64,000 nt of DNA from Halarchaeum grantii (GCF_014647455.2 NZ_BMPF01000001.1:620001-684000), one strand, 5' to 3'; shown: positions 43,220-50,858, counted from the stretch's first letter. Numbers and translations are program-made. The notes: generated from the letters alone by a model not told the origin.

Positions 43220-44124
43220 TCGGACCCCTCCATGTCCGCAGATCGTTCGGTGTCCGAACCTGCTGAACAATTCCCACCGTCCGTCGCGACGAGTGTCGTT
43301 TGGGTGCTCCGGTCGTCGTGCAGCGACTCGGACCCCATCGTTCGGAGGAGATCGTGTCGCCAGTTGAGATAGGAGCGAGCGGAGTCACGCCACGAGAATG
43401 ATTCGCCGTCCGAGCGCGTCTTTGGGACGCGACTCTCGGCCCAATCGTAGGCCGCAGAATCCACGCTGTCGAGTGCATCGACTACCTCACGGAACCGGAG
43501 AACTGAGCCTTTGACGCCGAAAGCGTGGAGTTTCACGGACGCCGGGATAGCGTCTCGAACTGCGAGCACCACGTCGGCTATGTCTTCGTCGGCGTTGCGT
43601 CGGCAGACGCTGCCAATCGCGAGATAATCGGTCATGACGCCGTGGTCGCGGAGCGCGTCTAAGTGGTCGAGGTACTGCTCTCGTGTCCACCCCTGAACGA
43701 CGGAAACCGCATTATCGGCGAGTGAGTGGCCGTCTACTTTGTCGTAGAGCCGGATGTGATGTTCGAGCGTACGCTCTTGCTGTTCTTCGACGGTCCGGCC
43801 GAGGGAGCGAAGTAAGTCGGGCTCGCAGGGATAGTCTCGGAGTGCATATAAATCGGGCCTGTGTTTAAGTAGGTACCTGAGGTACTCCTCGTCGCTTTCT
43901 GCGTACTCGCCCGCTCCAGCCTGCATATGGTGGTAGCCGCCGGAATCGACGAACAGTTCGTAGTCCCCTTCCCACGGCACGTTATTCGCCGTTGCGTGGG
44001 AGATCATCACGGCGTCCGGGTCGAGACGGCGGAGCGCCGATCTCTGTTGACCGCTCGCCGCGCCAGCGAAGAACGTCGGGCGTTCGATGTCGCTGTCCTG
44101 CTTAACGATCTCGTCCTCGGTCAC
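43216..44124 (-). CDS. dpdA: DpdA-like 7-deazaguanine DNA transglycosylase (TGT fold)
   Basis: A 302-residue protein with a TIM-barrel tRNA-guanine-transglycosylase pattern: FVDSGGY at residues 58-64 (the substrate-binding Asp of DSGG), DYPCEP at 97-102, VVQGW at 142-146, AIGSVCRR at 169-176, KLHAFGVKG at 198-206 and DSAAYDW at 222-228. Phage DpdA enzymes of this type swap guanine in DNA for 7-deazaguanines made from preQ0; some haloviruses have them. Host archaeosine synthesis could supply preQ0. It would protect element DNA from restriction (inference). The GTG start overlaps the upstream stop. Confidence 0.68.
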   Translation of the reverse strand: MTEDEIVKQDSDIERPTFFAGAASGQQRSALRRLDPDAVMISHATANNVPWEGDYELFVDSGGYHHMQAGAGEYAESDEEYLRYLLKHRPDLYALRDYPCEPDLLRSLGRTVEEQQERTLEHHIRLYDKVDGHSLADNAVSVVQGWTREQYLDHLDALRDHGVMTDYLAIGSVCRRNADEDIADVVLAVRDAIPASVKLHAFGVKGSVLRFREVVDALDSVDSAAYDWAESRVPKTRSDGESFSWRDSARSYLNWRHDLLRTMGSESLHDDRSTQTTLVATDGGNCSAGSDTERSADMEGSE

Positions 44125-44309
44125 GAGTCGCTCACCTCCTGCTCGATTACCTTGACATGGCGACAATGGTCGCACTCCCAGACGATCGCGTCGTCCGTCT
44201 CCTTCTCGCGCGTCCACGTCGTCTCGAACGGCTCGGGAGCATCCGGATCCTCAGCGGTCTCCCGGCCGCACGTCCAACAGCCGTTCGGGCGTTCGGCGTC
44301 GTCAGTCAT
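44121..44309 (-). CDS. Zinc-ribbon small protein
   Basis: A 62-residue protein with CWTCGRETA near the start and WECDHCRHVKV near residue 45, a two-Cys-pair zinc ribbon. Coupled by overlap to the dpdA-like gene downstream and to the C2H2 protein upstream, so it may assist DNA modification (inference from position). Confidence 0.6.
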   Translation of the reverse strand: MTDDAERPNGCWTCGRETAEDPDAPEPFETTWTREKETDDAIVWECDHCRHVKVIEQEVSDS

Positions 44310-44793
44310 CGTTACGGCCCTCCGTTCCGGATGCGTCTCGGATGCGCTCGAGGACGACTTCGTCCTCGCCAGCGCCGTCCGCGACCGCTTCGAGCACCTC
44401 GGGGTAGCGGTCTTCGCGGCCGAGCACGAGAACGCGGTCGTCCGTCGTGAGCCACGCGACGCCGTCGTCGGCGAGATCGTCGACCTGCGCCTGCGTGAGC
44501 TTCACCACGTCGGCGTCCATCTGGTCGTCTCCGTCGTCGCGCATCGCCAGCTGCTCGGCGTTCCGGCGCGCGTGCACGTCGTCGTCGCGCGACTCGCCGT
44601 CGCGCAGCGTCGCCTGCTCCGGCTCGTACTCCTCGCCACCGTCGGCGACCAAGCGTGGCGCGTCGCCGCCGGAGTCGTCGTCCTCGTCGGGCGAGGCCTC
44701 GCCGCAGCCCGGATGGTCGAGGAGGTTGTCGAAGGTCTCGAAGTCACGGTCACAGCGGTTACAGTGGTACTGAGCGGTGTCGGGTCCGATCAT
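44302..44793 (-). CDS. C2H2 zinc-finger acidic protein
   Basis: A 163-residue protein whose N-terminus has a zinc finger, YHCNRCDRDFETFDNLLDH, ending in a His-x-x-x-Cys variant. A low-complexity acidic stretch follows, containing RLVADGGEE, a short motif that recurs in nearby proteins of element B. The C-terminal half is helical. Start is ATG 44793. It is divergent from the AbrB-like gene. Confidence 0.6.
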   Translation of the reverse strand: MIGPDTAQYHCNRCDRDFETFDNLLDHPGCGEASPDEDDDSGGDAPRLVADGGEEYEPEQATLRDGESRDDDVHARRNAEQLAMRDDGDDQMDADVVKLTQAQVDDLADDGVAWLTTDDRVLVLGREDRYPEVLEAVADGAGEDEVVLERIRDASGTEGRNDD

Positions 44794-44833
44794 GGTGGGA
44801 AGGGTTGAACTGCTGGCAGTCGAAGAGCGATAC

Positions 44834-45025
44834 ATGAGTGACGAGTTGGAGTTCCACGGGACGCGGAAGGCACGTGAGACGTCCTCGGGCGCCGTCGACA
44901 TCCGGATCCCTGGGGACGCACTGGCGGAGTCGGACATCGAGCCCGAAACGGACGTGATGGTCGCGACGCTCGACGGGCGCGTCATCCTGCTGTCTGAGGA
45001 CGACGTGCGCGGGCTCATCGAGTAG
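44834..45025 (+). CDS. AbrB/VapB-like small regulator
   Basis: A 63-residue protein with the swapped-hairpin pattern: AVDIRIPGDALAESDIEPET, then VMVATLDGRVILLSEDD. It could be an antitoxin or a transcription regulator; no toxin is next to it on the same strand. Start is ATG 44834. Its 3' end overlaps the converging 42-residue gene by 11 bases. Confidence 0.55.
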   Translation: MSDELEFHGTRKARETSSGAVDIRIPGDALAESDIEPETDVMVATLDGRVILLSEDDVRGLIE

Positions 45026-45143
45026 CCTCCTCGCGAGCGCGGTCGCGCAGGGCGGCGTCGACCGCTTCGTTCGTTTCGCGGACGGCGCGCTCGAGGCGGG
45101 CGCGCTCTTCGTCGGTGAGGTCGTCCAGGTCGGGCGCGGTCAT
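45015..45143 (-). CDS. Small acidic helical protein
   Basis: A 42-residue helical protein (DEERARLERAVRETNEAVDA). ATG 45143 overlaps the stop of the upstream zinc-ribbon gene (ATGA), which is the main reason to believe it is translated. No family. Confidence 0.42.
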   Translation of the reverse strand: MTAPDLDDLTDEERARLERAVRETNEAVDAALRDRAREEATR

Positions 45144-45388
45144 GCCTGCCCTCCGACGTCGTCGGGGTCGGCGGCGAGCAGGCGCGAGGCGAGCGAGCCC
45201 GAGCTTGGGGCGCTCGTGCTCTTGGGCGGGCGCCACTCTGCTTCGCTGGCGCGCTCGCCACACTCGCGGCAGTACCAGTGTTCGCCGCGCTCGTTCTCGC
45301 GTTTGGAGAGGCCTGCGCGCCCGCAGTGCGGGCACGCCGGCACGTTCCCCTCGCGGGAGAGTTCGATGCGGTCCGCGCGGGGCTTCAT
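45140..45388 (-). CDS. Zinc-ribbon small protein
   Basis: An 82-residue protein with CPHCGRAGL and WYCRECGERAS, a clear zinc ribbon, and a Ser-rich tail. Both ends overlap neighbours by four bases, in a leftward chain from 46079 to 45015. Confidence 0.58.
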   Translation of the reverse strand: MKPRADRIELSREGNVPACPHCGRAGLSKRENERGEHWYCRECGERASEAEWRPPKSTSAPSSGSLASRLLAADPDDVGGQA

Positions 45389-45735
45389 CGCTCCACCTCG
45401 CTGGTCAGGTCGAGATCGACGACGACGGTCCCGGGTGCGTAGCGGAGCGTCCCGATGCAGGGCGCGGGACTGTCGCGGCCATCCTCTTCGGGGAGCGCGT
45501 CGAGGCCGTCGACGTCCTCGACGACGCTCGCCTCGATCCACTTCGTCGTCGACTCGTAGTCGGTCTGCTCGGGGATGCCGAGCGCCTCGACCGTCGGGTA
45601 GTTGACGTCGAAGGTGACGAAGACGCCCGTCTCGCTCACTCCGGCGTCGATGTTCGACGAGTAGTGCGCGTAGACGCGCGACGTCTCGAGGTCCACCGCG
45701 TCGAACGGCGAGCCCGACTCGGAATCGGCGCTCAC
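45385..45735 (-). CDS. Unknown small protein of element B
   Basis: A 116-residue protein with alternating beta pattern (GVFVTFDVNYP, GTVVVDLDLTSEVER) and an acidic N-terminus. The GTG start overlaps the upstream stop (GTGA). Not recognised. Confidence 0.5.
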   Translation of the reverse strand: MSADSESGSPFDAVDLETSRVYAHYSSNIDAGVSETGVFVTFDVNYPTVEALGIPEQTDYESTTKWIEASVVEDVDGLDALPEEDGRDSPAPCIGTLRYAPGTVVVDLDLTSEVER

Positions 45736-46079
45736 ACCGACTCACCTCCGGCCATGTTCTTCCGAACACGCTTCTCGACGCGGTCGCCGATGGCCTCTCG
45801 AAGATCGCGGGAGAAGTGGGCGTGTTCGTCGAGTTGTGCCAGTACTTCCTCGCGAACTGATTCCGGTGTCACCTCGCCGCGTCGAATCTCGACGATCTCG
45901 GCGTCGACACTGACCTCCTCGATGACATCGTAGATCCCCTGGAAGACGGCGGTGTGCGTGCCGCGCGTCGGATCCTCGCCGTTCGCGACGAAGTACGCAT
46001 GGAACCCCATGTCGCCCTCGAGGATGGCTTCGAGGTCGTCGTTCTCTTCCTCGAAGCGGTCGGCCGTCGCCTTCAGCAT
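45732..46079 (-). CDS. Unknown small helical protein of element B
   Basis: A 115-residue, largely helical protein (FEEENDDLEAILEGDMG, then VREEVLAQLDEHAHFSRDL). The ATG at 46079 is the only ordinary start, but the frame continues upstream through LVTDGGEDVDRSWFE, a motif shared with neighbours, and a TATA-like CAGTAAAG lies near 46150. The true start may be earlier at an unusual codon. Confidence 0.5.
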   Translation of the reverse strand: MLKATADRFEEENDDLEAILEGDMGFHAYFVANGEDPTRGTHTAVFQGIYDVIEEVSVDAEIVEIRRGEVTPESVREEVLAQLDEHAHFSRDLREAIGDRVEKRVRKNMAGGESV

Positions 46080-46178
46080 CTCGAACCAACTACGGTCGAC
46101 ATCCTCGCCGCCGTCGGTGACGAGGCACGGTGTCTCGTCCGAGGGTTCTTTACTGCGGCCGGGTGCACTCTCAGGCGT

Positions 46179-46442
46179 ATGAGCGAGACGTGTGCGGTCT
46201 GCGGCGAGCGGGAGTCGATGGACGAAATCTCGGTGACGCACGACTGGATGCACTACCTCCACGACGAACGCGGGCTCGAGTATCCCGCCATCAACTACCA
46301 TATCCCCGTCTGCTCGGATTGCTACACGCGTGCCGACCGACTCCGGAGTGGGGGATATTCGGCGGCGACGCCGAGTGAGAGTGAGGACCTCCGCGATCTC
46401 CTCGATGGCCTCCACCTCGACCATCTCGTCGATCGAATGTAG
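46179..46442 (+). CDS. Zinc-binding small protein
   Basis: An 87-residue protein with CAVCGERESMDE near the start and VCSDCYTRADRL in the middle, with histidines between (THDWMHYLHDE), suggesting a treble-clef or HNH-like metal site. It converges on the 46445 gene with a two-base gap and is divergent from the 46079 gene. Confidence 0.6.
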   Translation: MSETCAVCGERESMDEISVTHDWMHYLHDERGLEYPAINYHIPVCSDCYTRADRLRSGGYSAATPSESEDLRDLLDGLHLDHLVDRM

Positions 46443-46444
46443 CG

Positions 46445-46783
46445 TCATTTCGCCCCCTCCGTGAAGAGGAGCCAGACGCCGAAGCTCCCGTCCTCCTTCT
46501 TGTCGACGCGGCTGATGAAGAGGCCGTGTTTCTGCCGTACCTGGTAGATGCAGTCCGTGGTGTTGAACTCGGGGAAGTCGACGAAAATCCCGCGCGGGCT
46601 GTCGCTCGGTCGGGCCTCGACGCTCCGCACGGCGTCGACCGCTTCGAGGTCGTCGCGCGCCGCCTCAACCTCCTCGATGTCCGGCACGCGATGCATCGTC
46701 GTCTCGCCGCCGTCGGTCACTAACCGCCTCGATTCGCCGTCGTCTGCGGGGCCTTCAAGACCCCCGATAGCGTTGTCGTACAT
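46445..46783 (-). CDS. Unknown small protein with LVTDGG motif
   Basis: A 112-residue protein. Residues ~20-28 read RRLVTDGGE; the rest is an alpha/beta domain (VPDIEEVEAARDDLE, GIFVDFPEFNTTD, LFISRVDKKEDGSFG). Start is ATG 46783. Unknown family; it shares the short motif with two or three neighbours. Confidence 0.5.
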   Translation of the reverse strand: MYDNAIGGLEGPADDGESRRLVTDGGETTMHRVPDIEEVEAARDDLEAVDAVRSVEARPSDSPRGIFVDFPEFNTTDCIYQVRQKHGLFISRVDKKEDGSFGVWLLFTEGAK

Positions 46784-46924
46784 GGCTTTCGTGCCTGATT
46801 CACGAGGGCCCACGCGAACCGGCGCCACCAACGCCGGGTTCGCATTTTGCTGCCGTGAAACGGAACCCGCCGAGCGACGGGTTCGCGAAGAGTCCTCGTT
46901 ATCAACAACCCTGTGGACAGGACA

Positions 46925-46931
46925 CTTAATT
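46925..46931 (+). promoter_or_regulatory. TATA-like box
   Basis: CTTAATT lies about 25 bases before the ATG at 46953, supporting expression of that small reading frame and the regulator behind it. Confidence 0.4.
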
Positions 46932-46952
46932 CTTCTCCACAACTCTGTTGAT

Positions 46953-47066
46953 ATGGGGAGCAGTTTTGTTACTGAACAGGAGGACGGGAAAATAGTATTA
47001 CGAGCGGGAGAGACGGTATTGTATCTTGGCCCGGCTGAATCTCGCCTCATGGATGACTCGCGTTGA
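46953..47066 (+). CDS. 37-residue small protein
   Basis: A short frame (MGSSFVTEQEDGKIVLRAGE at the start) whose ATG is at the leaderless distance from a TATA-like box. It overlaps the start of the winged-helix gene by 41 bases, so it may be a coupling leader rather than a functional peptide. Confidence 0.4.
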   Translation: MGSSFVTEQEDGKIVLRAGETVLYLGPAESRLMDDSR

Positions 47067-47310
47067 CCTCGATATTCTGGAAACGCTCCAGAATGAGGGG
47101 AACGACGAGCTCGTTCTGACGCCGGGAGTGATCGCAGAGAACACCCACTGGGGCCGTAACACGGTGCGAAAACACCTGATACTGCTCCGCAACCACAGCC
47201 TCGTCGAATACTACGACGAAGACCGCTCTCTCTACCAGCTCTCAGATCGCGGCCGCGCGTGGCTCCGTGGCGATCTCCCGACCGAGGAGCTTGAGGACGA
47301 CGATGAATGA
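47026..47310 (+). CDS. Winged-helix regulator of element B
   Basis: A 94-residue winged-helix protein. It has the W-M-x-x-x-D-x-x-I-L-E pattern of PhiH1-type repressors (SWMTRVDLDILETL), a recognition region WGRNTVRKHLILL and a wing YQLSDRGRAWLRG. I use the TTG at 47026 because the motif needs the residues before the ATG at 47053; the latter is the alternative. Its stop overlaps the next gene (ATGA). Confidence 0.68.
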   Translation: MARLNLASWMTRVDLDILETLQNEGNDELVLTPGVIAENTHWGRNTVRKHLILLRNHSLVEYYDEDRSLYQLSDRGRAWLRGDLPTEELEDDDE

Positions 47311-47936
47311 GTAAGGACGAACCTGACGTAGACGAGGAGAGCCGTGATGAGTCGGACGTCGAGGCGCTCCGGCTCACGCTGGAGGAGTCACGGCAAGTGA
47401 TGGACCACCAGATCGCGCTCTTCGACGAAATCGACGATAAGGCGATGCGGTCTGTTCGGACGGCCGTCATCGTGGTCGGATTCGTCGTCTCTGCGTTCGG
47501 AATTGCAGGACCCGGTGCGATTACACAGCTCGGGATATCTGCCCTCGGCTTTGGCGTGATGGGAGTCCTCTTCCTTCTCGTAACGATCTTCGCGGGTATC
47601 GGGACGTACACCGTATCGGATATCCCGTACGGAATCGGGCCCTCGTATCGCGATGAAGTTCGGAGAGGATACTCGGAGCGGGAATGGATACACGAACTGT
47701 TAGAGGGATACGACGAGTGGTCAGAATACCTCGAAGAGGAAGAAGCCCGGAACCGCCGGTATCTCGACGTGACGCAGTTCTCGTTGTTTACTGGATCTGG
47801 TATGCTGTCTCTTTCAGCTGGTGTCCTGATCCTCCGTGCAGTAACTGACCTCTCCTCGCCCGTAGCAGCTACAACCCTAGTGATTGCGCTTTCCGTTTTA
47901 CTGCCCCTCTTAAGGCGGTATGGTTGGGGCGAATAG
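47307..47936 (+). CDS. Four-span membrane protein
   Basis: A 209-residue protein: an acidic helical N-terminus (1-45), membrane segments at about 50-68 and 75-98, a charged helical loop (105-155, with EWIHELLEGYDEWSEYLEEE) and two more segments at about 165-182 and 187-204. The arrangement resembles SLATT-type membrane effectors, but I see no decisive motif. Coupled by overlap to the winged-helix regulator. Confidence 0.58.
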   Translation: MSKDEPDVDEESRDESDVEALRLTLEESRQVMDHQIALFDEIDDKAMRSVRTAVIVVGFVVSAFGIAGPGAITQLGISALGFGVMGVLFLLVTIFAGIGTYTVSDIPYGIGPSYRDEVRRGYSEREWIHELLEGYDEWSEYLEEEEARNRRYLDVTQFSLFTGSGMLSLSAGVLILRAVTDLSSPVAATTLVIALSVLLPLLRRYGWGE

Positions 47937-47983
47937 GACAGTGGCGACAACTTATTATGGTGCAACCTATAGTTGTCTCTGTC

Positions 47984-48112
47984 ATGGTAAAGTCCGAGAA
48001 AACCGGCCGAGAACTTGAGCCTCAGCGCGGCCAGAAGGGAGGGCCGATGCTTCGCCGGTTCTATAGCTGGTTCGGCATCACGCCGGCCCACGATGACGAC
48101 AACCAGAGCTAA
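47984..48112 (+). CDS. Small basic protein
   Basis: A 42-residue protein (MVKSEKTGRELEPQRGQKGG at the start, ending DDDNQS). The ATG at 47984 has TTATTATG about 30 bases upstream. The frame is open further left, but starts there precede the promoter. Unrecognised. Confidence 0.4.
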   Translation: MVKSEKTGRELEPQRGQKGGPMLRRFYSWFGITPAHDDDNQS

Positions 48113-48158
48113 CCGACGTTTTGCAACAGCCTCCGGCTGAGGACGGGGAGGAAATTGG

Positions 48159-48281
48159 ATGAGCGACGACACCCCCGAACACGGAGAGCGAAAACCGCTC
48201 GGTACTCGTCTCCGCGGAATAGCCGACGATATCGACGCCGATCCAGTCGGTGATGTACGCGACATCCGCGAGGACGTGTGA
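48159..48281 (+). CDS. 40-residue small protein with Shine-Dalgarno-like site
   Basis: A short acidic protein (MSDDTPEHGERKPLGTRLRG at the start). GGGGAGGA lies about seven bases before the ATG, unusual here because most genes are leaderless or overlapped. This supports translation. Function unknown. Confidence 0.45.
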   Translation: MSDDTPEHGERKPLGTRLRGIADDIDADPVGDVRDIREDV

Positions 48282-48310
48282 AACGCGCTCTCGACACGGC
48301 GGAGTAGTGT

Positions 48311-48324
48311 CGTATCGAGATACG
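48311..48324. promoter_or_regulatory. Palindromic operator candidate of hicBA
   Basis: CGTATC-GA-GATACG is a perfect 14-base palindrome just upstream of the TATA-like CTTATCC (48333-48339) that serves the HicB gene. It is the likely site of autoregulation. Confidence 0.4.
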
Positions 48325-48364
48325 TCCGAATGCTTATCCGGCAGATTCGCGTACTGGTCTGGTA

Positions 48365-48628
48365 ATGGCGAGTGCGTCCCGAGACACGAACGGCGAGGGC
48401 GTGAAGTTCGTCCACGAGGAGGACGGGAGCATCACGGCCGTCGACGAGGAGACGGGCGTCGCGTCGTTCGGCGACACGAAGGCGGAGGCACTGCGGATGC
48501 TCGCCGAAGCGCTCGAACTCCACGAGGGCGGCGGCGAACCGGTCACGGACGAGGACCTCGAGGAGTTCGGCCTCGATCCCGACGACGTCGGCGGCGAGTC
48601 CGAAGAGCCCCCCGAGTTCATGCGGTAG
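48365..48628 (+). CDS. hicB: HicB-family antitoxin
   Basis: An 87-residue protein with the HicB fold pattern: VKFVHEEDGSITAVDEETGV, then SFGDTKAEALRMLAEALELH, and an acidic C-terminal tail instead of a DNA-binding domain. It should neutralise HicA, whose gene follows directly with no gap. The ATG has a TATA-like box about 29 bases upstream. Confidence 0.78.
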   Translation: MASASRDTNGEGVKFVHEEDGSITAVDEETGVASFGDTKAEALRMLAEALELHEGGGEPVTDEDLEEFGLDPDDVGGESEEPPEFMR

Positions 48629-48871
48629 ATGGCGGGGACCTTCACCGGGAAGGACGTCGCGTCGGCGCTGATGGAGATGAACTACGTACCGGTCGACCGG
48701 ACCGGGAGTCACCTGAAACTCCGCTGGGAGGCTCCCGACGGCGACGAGGTCCGCGTCGTCACAGTGCCGATGCACGGCGAAATCCCGACCGGAACGCTCC
48801 GCTCCATCGCCGAGCAGTGCGGCGCGGAGGACTTCCGCGCGTGGTGCGAGTGGATCGACGAACACAGCTGA
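48629..48871 (+). CDS. hicA: HicA-family mRNA interferase toxin
   Basis: An 80-residue HicA with a double-stranded-RNA-binding-like fold. The catalytic histidine is in RTGSHLKLRWE, and VTVPMHGEIPTGTLRSIAEQ is the conserved second half. It cleaves mRNA when not bound by HicB. In a mobile element it probably stabilises inheritance. Confidence 0.82.
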   Translation: MAGTFTGKDVASALMEMNYVPVDRTGSHLKLRWEAPDGDEVRVVTVPMHGEIPTGTLRSIAEQCGAEDFRAWCEWIDEHS

Positions 48872-48876
48872 GCGCG

Positions 48877-49116
48877 TCATAGTTCCACCTCGTCGAATCC
48901 GACCTCCTCCAGGAAGCGACGCATCCAGCTGGGCACGTCGGCCGTCGAGCGCGCCTCGAGGAGGCGGGCGGTCTCGATGTCGATGGCGAAGACCCAGCGT
49001 TCGCCGTCGCAGTGGACGGTGACGTGCTCGTCGTGGAGATGCGCGCGGATGCACTGACCCCACGGTAGGTGTTCGGTGACGGTGCGAGTCGGTGGTCCGT
49101 GCTCGGCGTCGGACAT
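48877..49116 (-). CDS. Unknown small protein converging on hicA
   Basis: A 79-residue protein with a beta-rich middle (VTVHCDGERWVFAIDIETAR) and a helical end (SWMRRFLEEVGFDEVEL). ATG 49116 is preceded by CCTTATCC about 25 bases upstream on the minus strand, and further up by four copies of a TTCCGGCA repeat. Not recognised. Confidence 0.5.
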   Translation of the reverse strand: MSDAEHGPPTRTVTEHLPWGQCIRAHLHDEHVTVHCDGERWVFAIDIETARLLEARSTADVPSWMRRFLEEVGFDEVEL

Positions 49117-49160
49117 GGGAGAAGCGAGACACGGGATGGATAAGGCGCTACAGCGGCGCG

Positions 49161-49255
49161 TGCCGGAAACAGCCGCAGAAGGCCGAAACGCATGAATACG
49201 GACGCGAGAGGTGCGCTATCCCATGCCGGAAGTGCGTGCCGGAAGTATGCCGGAA
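49161..49255. repeat. Four copies of TGCCGGAA
   Basis: TGCCGGAA begins at 49161, 49224, 49237 and 49248. The last three are spaced 13 and 11 bases, near one helical turn. They lie behind the promoter of the minus-strand gene at 48877-49116 and before the end of the lipoprotein gene, so they look like binding sites of a regulator. Confidence 0.45.
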
Positions 49256-49268
49256 AGAGAAGAAGGGT

Positions 49269-50858
49269 CTACGTCGACACGGTGACGGTATCGCTGAGAA
49301 CGGTTTCGCCGCCGTTCTTCAGTCGAATCGTGACATCGTGGCTTCCGTCGGAGACGACGATAGCGTCGGTGAAGGACAGGTACTCGGTCGCGCTCGACCC
49401 GCTAGCGATGGACTGCGTCGAGTACAGGGACTCGGAGCGCGTCGCGCCGTCAACCTCGATCTCGATGGAGTCGTAGCTGACGGGGAGACCTCCGGTATTC
49501 TGGATGTCGACATCGAGGGACGAGAGTTCGTAGTCGTTCCCGTTCATCTGCTCGTAGAAGGTCGCGTCCGCGTTGATGGATGCGGACACGTCCTCGAAGG
49601 ACGCCGAGGCGGTTTTCTCGCTCGTCCCGGTGGACCCGGGCGTACTCACTGAGACAGTAACGTCGACATCGCCACCGGATGTGACCGTGTAGATCGGCCC
49701 GTAACCCGACGAGAGGCCGTCGCCGTAGGAGAACGTCGCCGTCTCGCCACCTCCGATACGGTAAGTCGGCGACGCGATCTCCTCGCCACCGACGGTGATG
49801 TACGCGGTGAACTCACTCTCGACGTCGCCTTCGTTCGTCGCGGTGAACTTGAGGTTCTGGAGTACACCGTTCTGCCAGTTCGGAGTCAGCGAGGTGATCG
49901 TGACGTCCGCACCGGTGACAGAGTGCGAGAGCGGCGTCGTCGTGAATCCGGCAGAAGAGTTCACGACGAGCGAGAGATCGACGTCACCACCGGACGTCGC
50001 CCTGTAGATGTAGCTGAACGAGGAGATATCGTACTGGACCGTTTCTCCAGCGGCGATCCGTGTTCCGAACCCATCGATGGCGCGCTGTTCTTCACCATGG
50101 TAGACGGCGGCGGTCGCCGTCGTGCCCATGTCGCCGGTGTTCTTGACGGTCGCAGTTACGTGAGTCAGCGTGTCGCCGTTCCACTGCGAGGAGGTATTGA
50201 CGACCTTCAGATTCGGCCCCTCGAAGGACTTCGCGAAGGTGTCGGTGAACGTCTCGTTGGCGGCTCGAATCGAAACCTGTCCACGGACGTCGCCGGACTC
50301 CTCAACGACGAGCGCACCGAACGATGGCGAGACTGTCACAGTCTCGGTGGTGTTTGCGGGAATCCACTCGTAGAGAGAACCGTTCACCGAGGCATCGCGC
50401 ACGCTGACTGTCCCGCTTTTGACGTAGAACGGAAGGTCGCCAGTATTCTCGATGGTCACGGAGACGTCGTGGAGGACGCTTCCGGACCAGTTCGCGTTCA
50501 CCTCGCGGACGTGCGCGTTTGGCCCGTCGAAAGTGACCTCCTTCGTCACCACGGTCTCGCCACCCTGCTGCACGATGAGCTTGTACGTCCCCGGTTGCGG
50601 ATCACCCATCAGGAGTGCGCTCGAACTCTGGTTCGGCTCGATAGTGTCGTCGGTCACGACCTCACCGTCTGGCCGCTGGAGGAGGACCTGTGAGTAGTCG
50701 CTGACGGAGTAGTTGAACTCGATAGCTGGTCCGTACTCGGTCAGCTGAGTCTGTGTGTTCGAGACCGACGGCCCGGAGTCGAGAACACCGCTACAGCCGG
50801 CAGTCAACACCATCGCACCGATGAGTGTGACGAGTAAGACCGCCCTGAAACGTACCAT
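49269..50858 (-). CDS. Large lipoprotein with repeated Ig-like beta domains
   Basis: A 529-residue protein with a lipoprotein signal (LLVTLIGAMVLTAGCSG, Cys at about residue 22) and then about four beta-sandwich repeats of CARDB type. Repeat hallmarks such as VSVTIENTGDLPFYV, VTATVKNTGDMGTTA and LKFTATNEGDVESEF recur every ~95 residues. It is anchored on the outside of the cell membrane. Many sequons are present. Possible roles are surface exclusion or adhesion (inference). The frame also opens at GTG 50882, eight residues earlier. Confidence 0.68.
   Translation of the reverse strand: MVRFRAVLLVTLIGAMVLTAGCSGVLDSGPSVSNTQTQLTEYGPAIEFNYSVSDYSQVLLQRPDGEVVTDDTIEPNQSSSALLMGDPQPGTYKLIVQQGGETVVTKEVTFDGPNAHVREVNANWSGSVLHDVSVTIENTGDLPFYVKSGTVSVRDASVNGSLYEWIPANTTETVTVSPSFGALVVEESGDVRGQVSIRAANETFTDTFAKSFEGPNLKVVNTSSQWNGDTLTHVTATVKNTGDMGTTATAAVYHGEEQRAIDGFGTRIAAGETVQYDISSFSYIYRATSGGDVDLSLVVNSSAGFTTTPLSHSVTGADVTITSLTPNWQNGVLQNLKFTATNEGDVESEFTAYITVGGEEIASPTYRIGGGETATFSYGDGLSSGYGPIYTVTSGGDVDVTVSVSTPGSTGTSEKTASASFEDVSASINADATFYEQMNGNDYELSSLDVDIQNTGGLPVSYDSIEIEVDGATRSESLYSTQSIASGSSATEYLSFTDAIVVSDGSHDVTIRLKNGGETVLSDTVTVST

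Noticed and set aside
46548-46952. Long plus-strand frame opposite the 46445-46783 gene
   Set aside because: It is antisense to a gene with a motif shared by neighbours; only its last 37 codons after the TATA-like box at 46925 are kept as a small gene.
46445-49132. 895-residue minus-strand frame
   Set aside because: It crosses hicBA, the winged-helix gene and several promoters on the other strand; only the last 112 residues form a credible protein.
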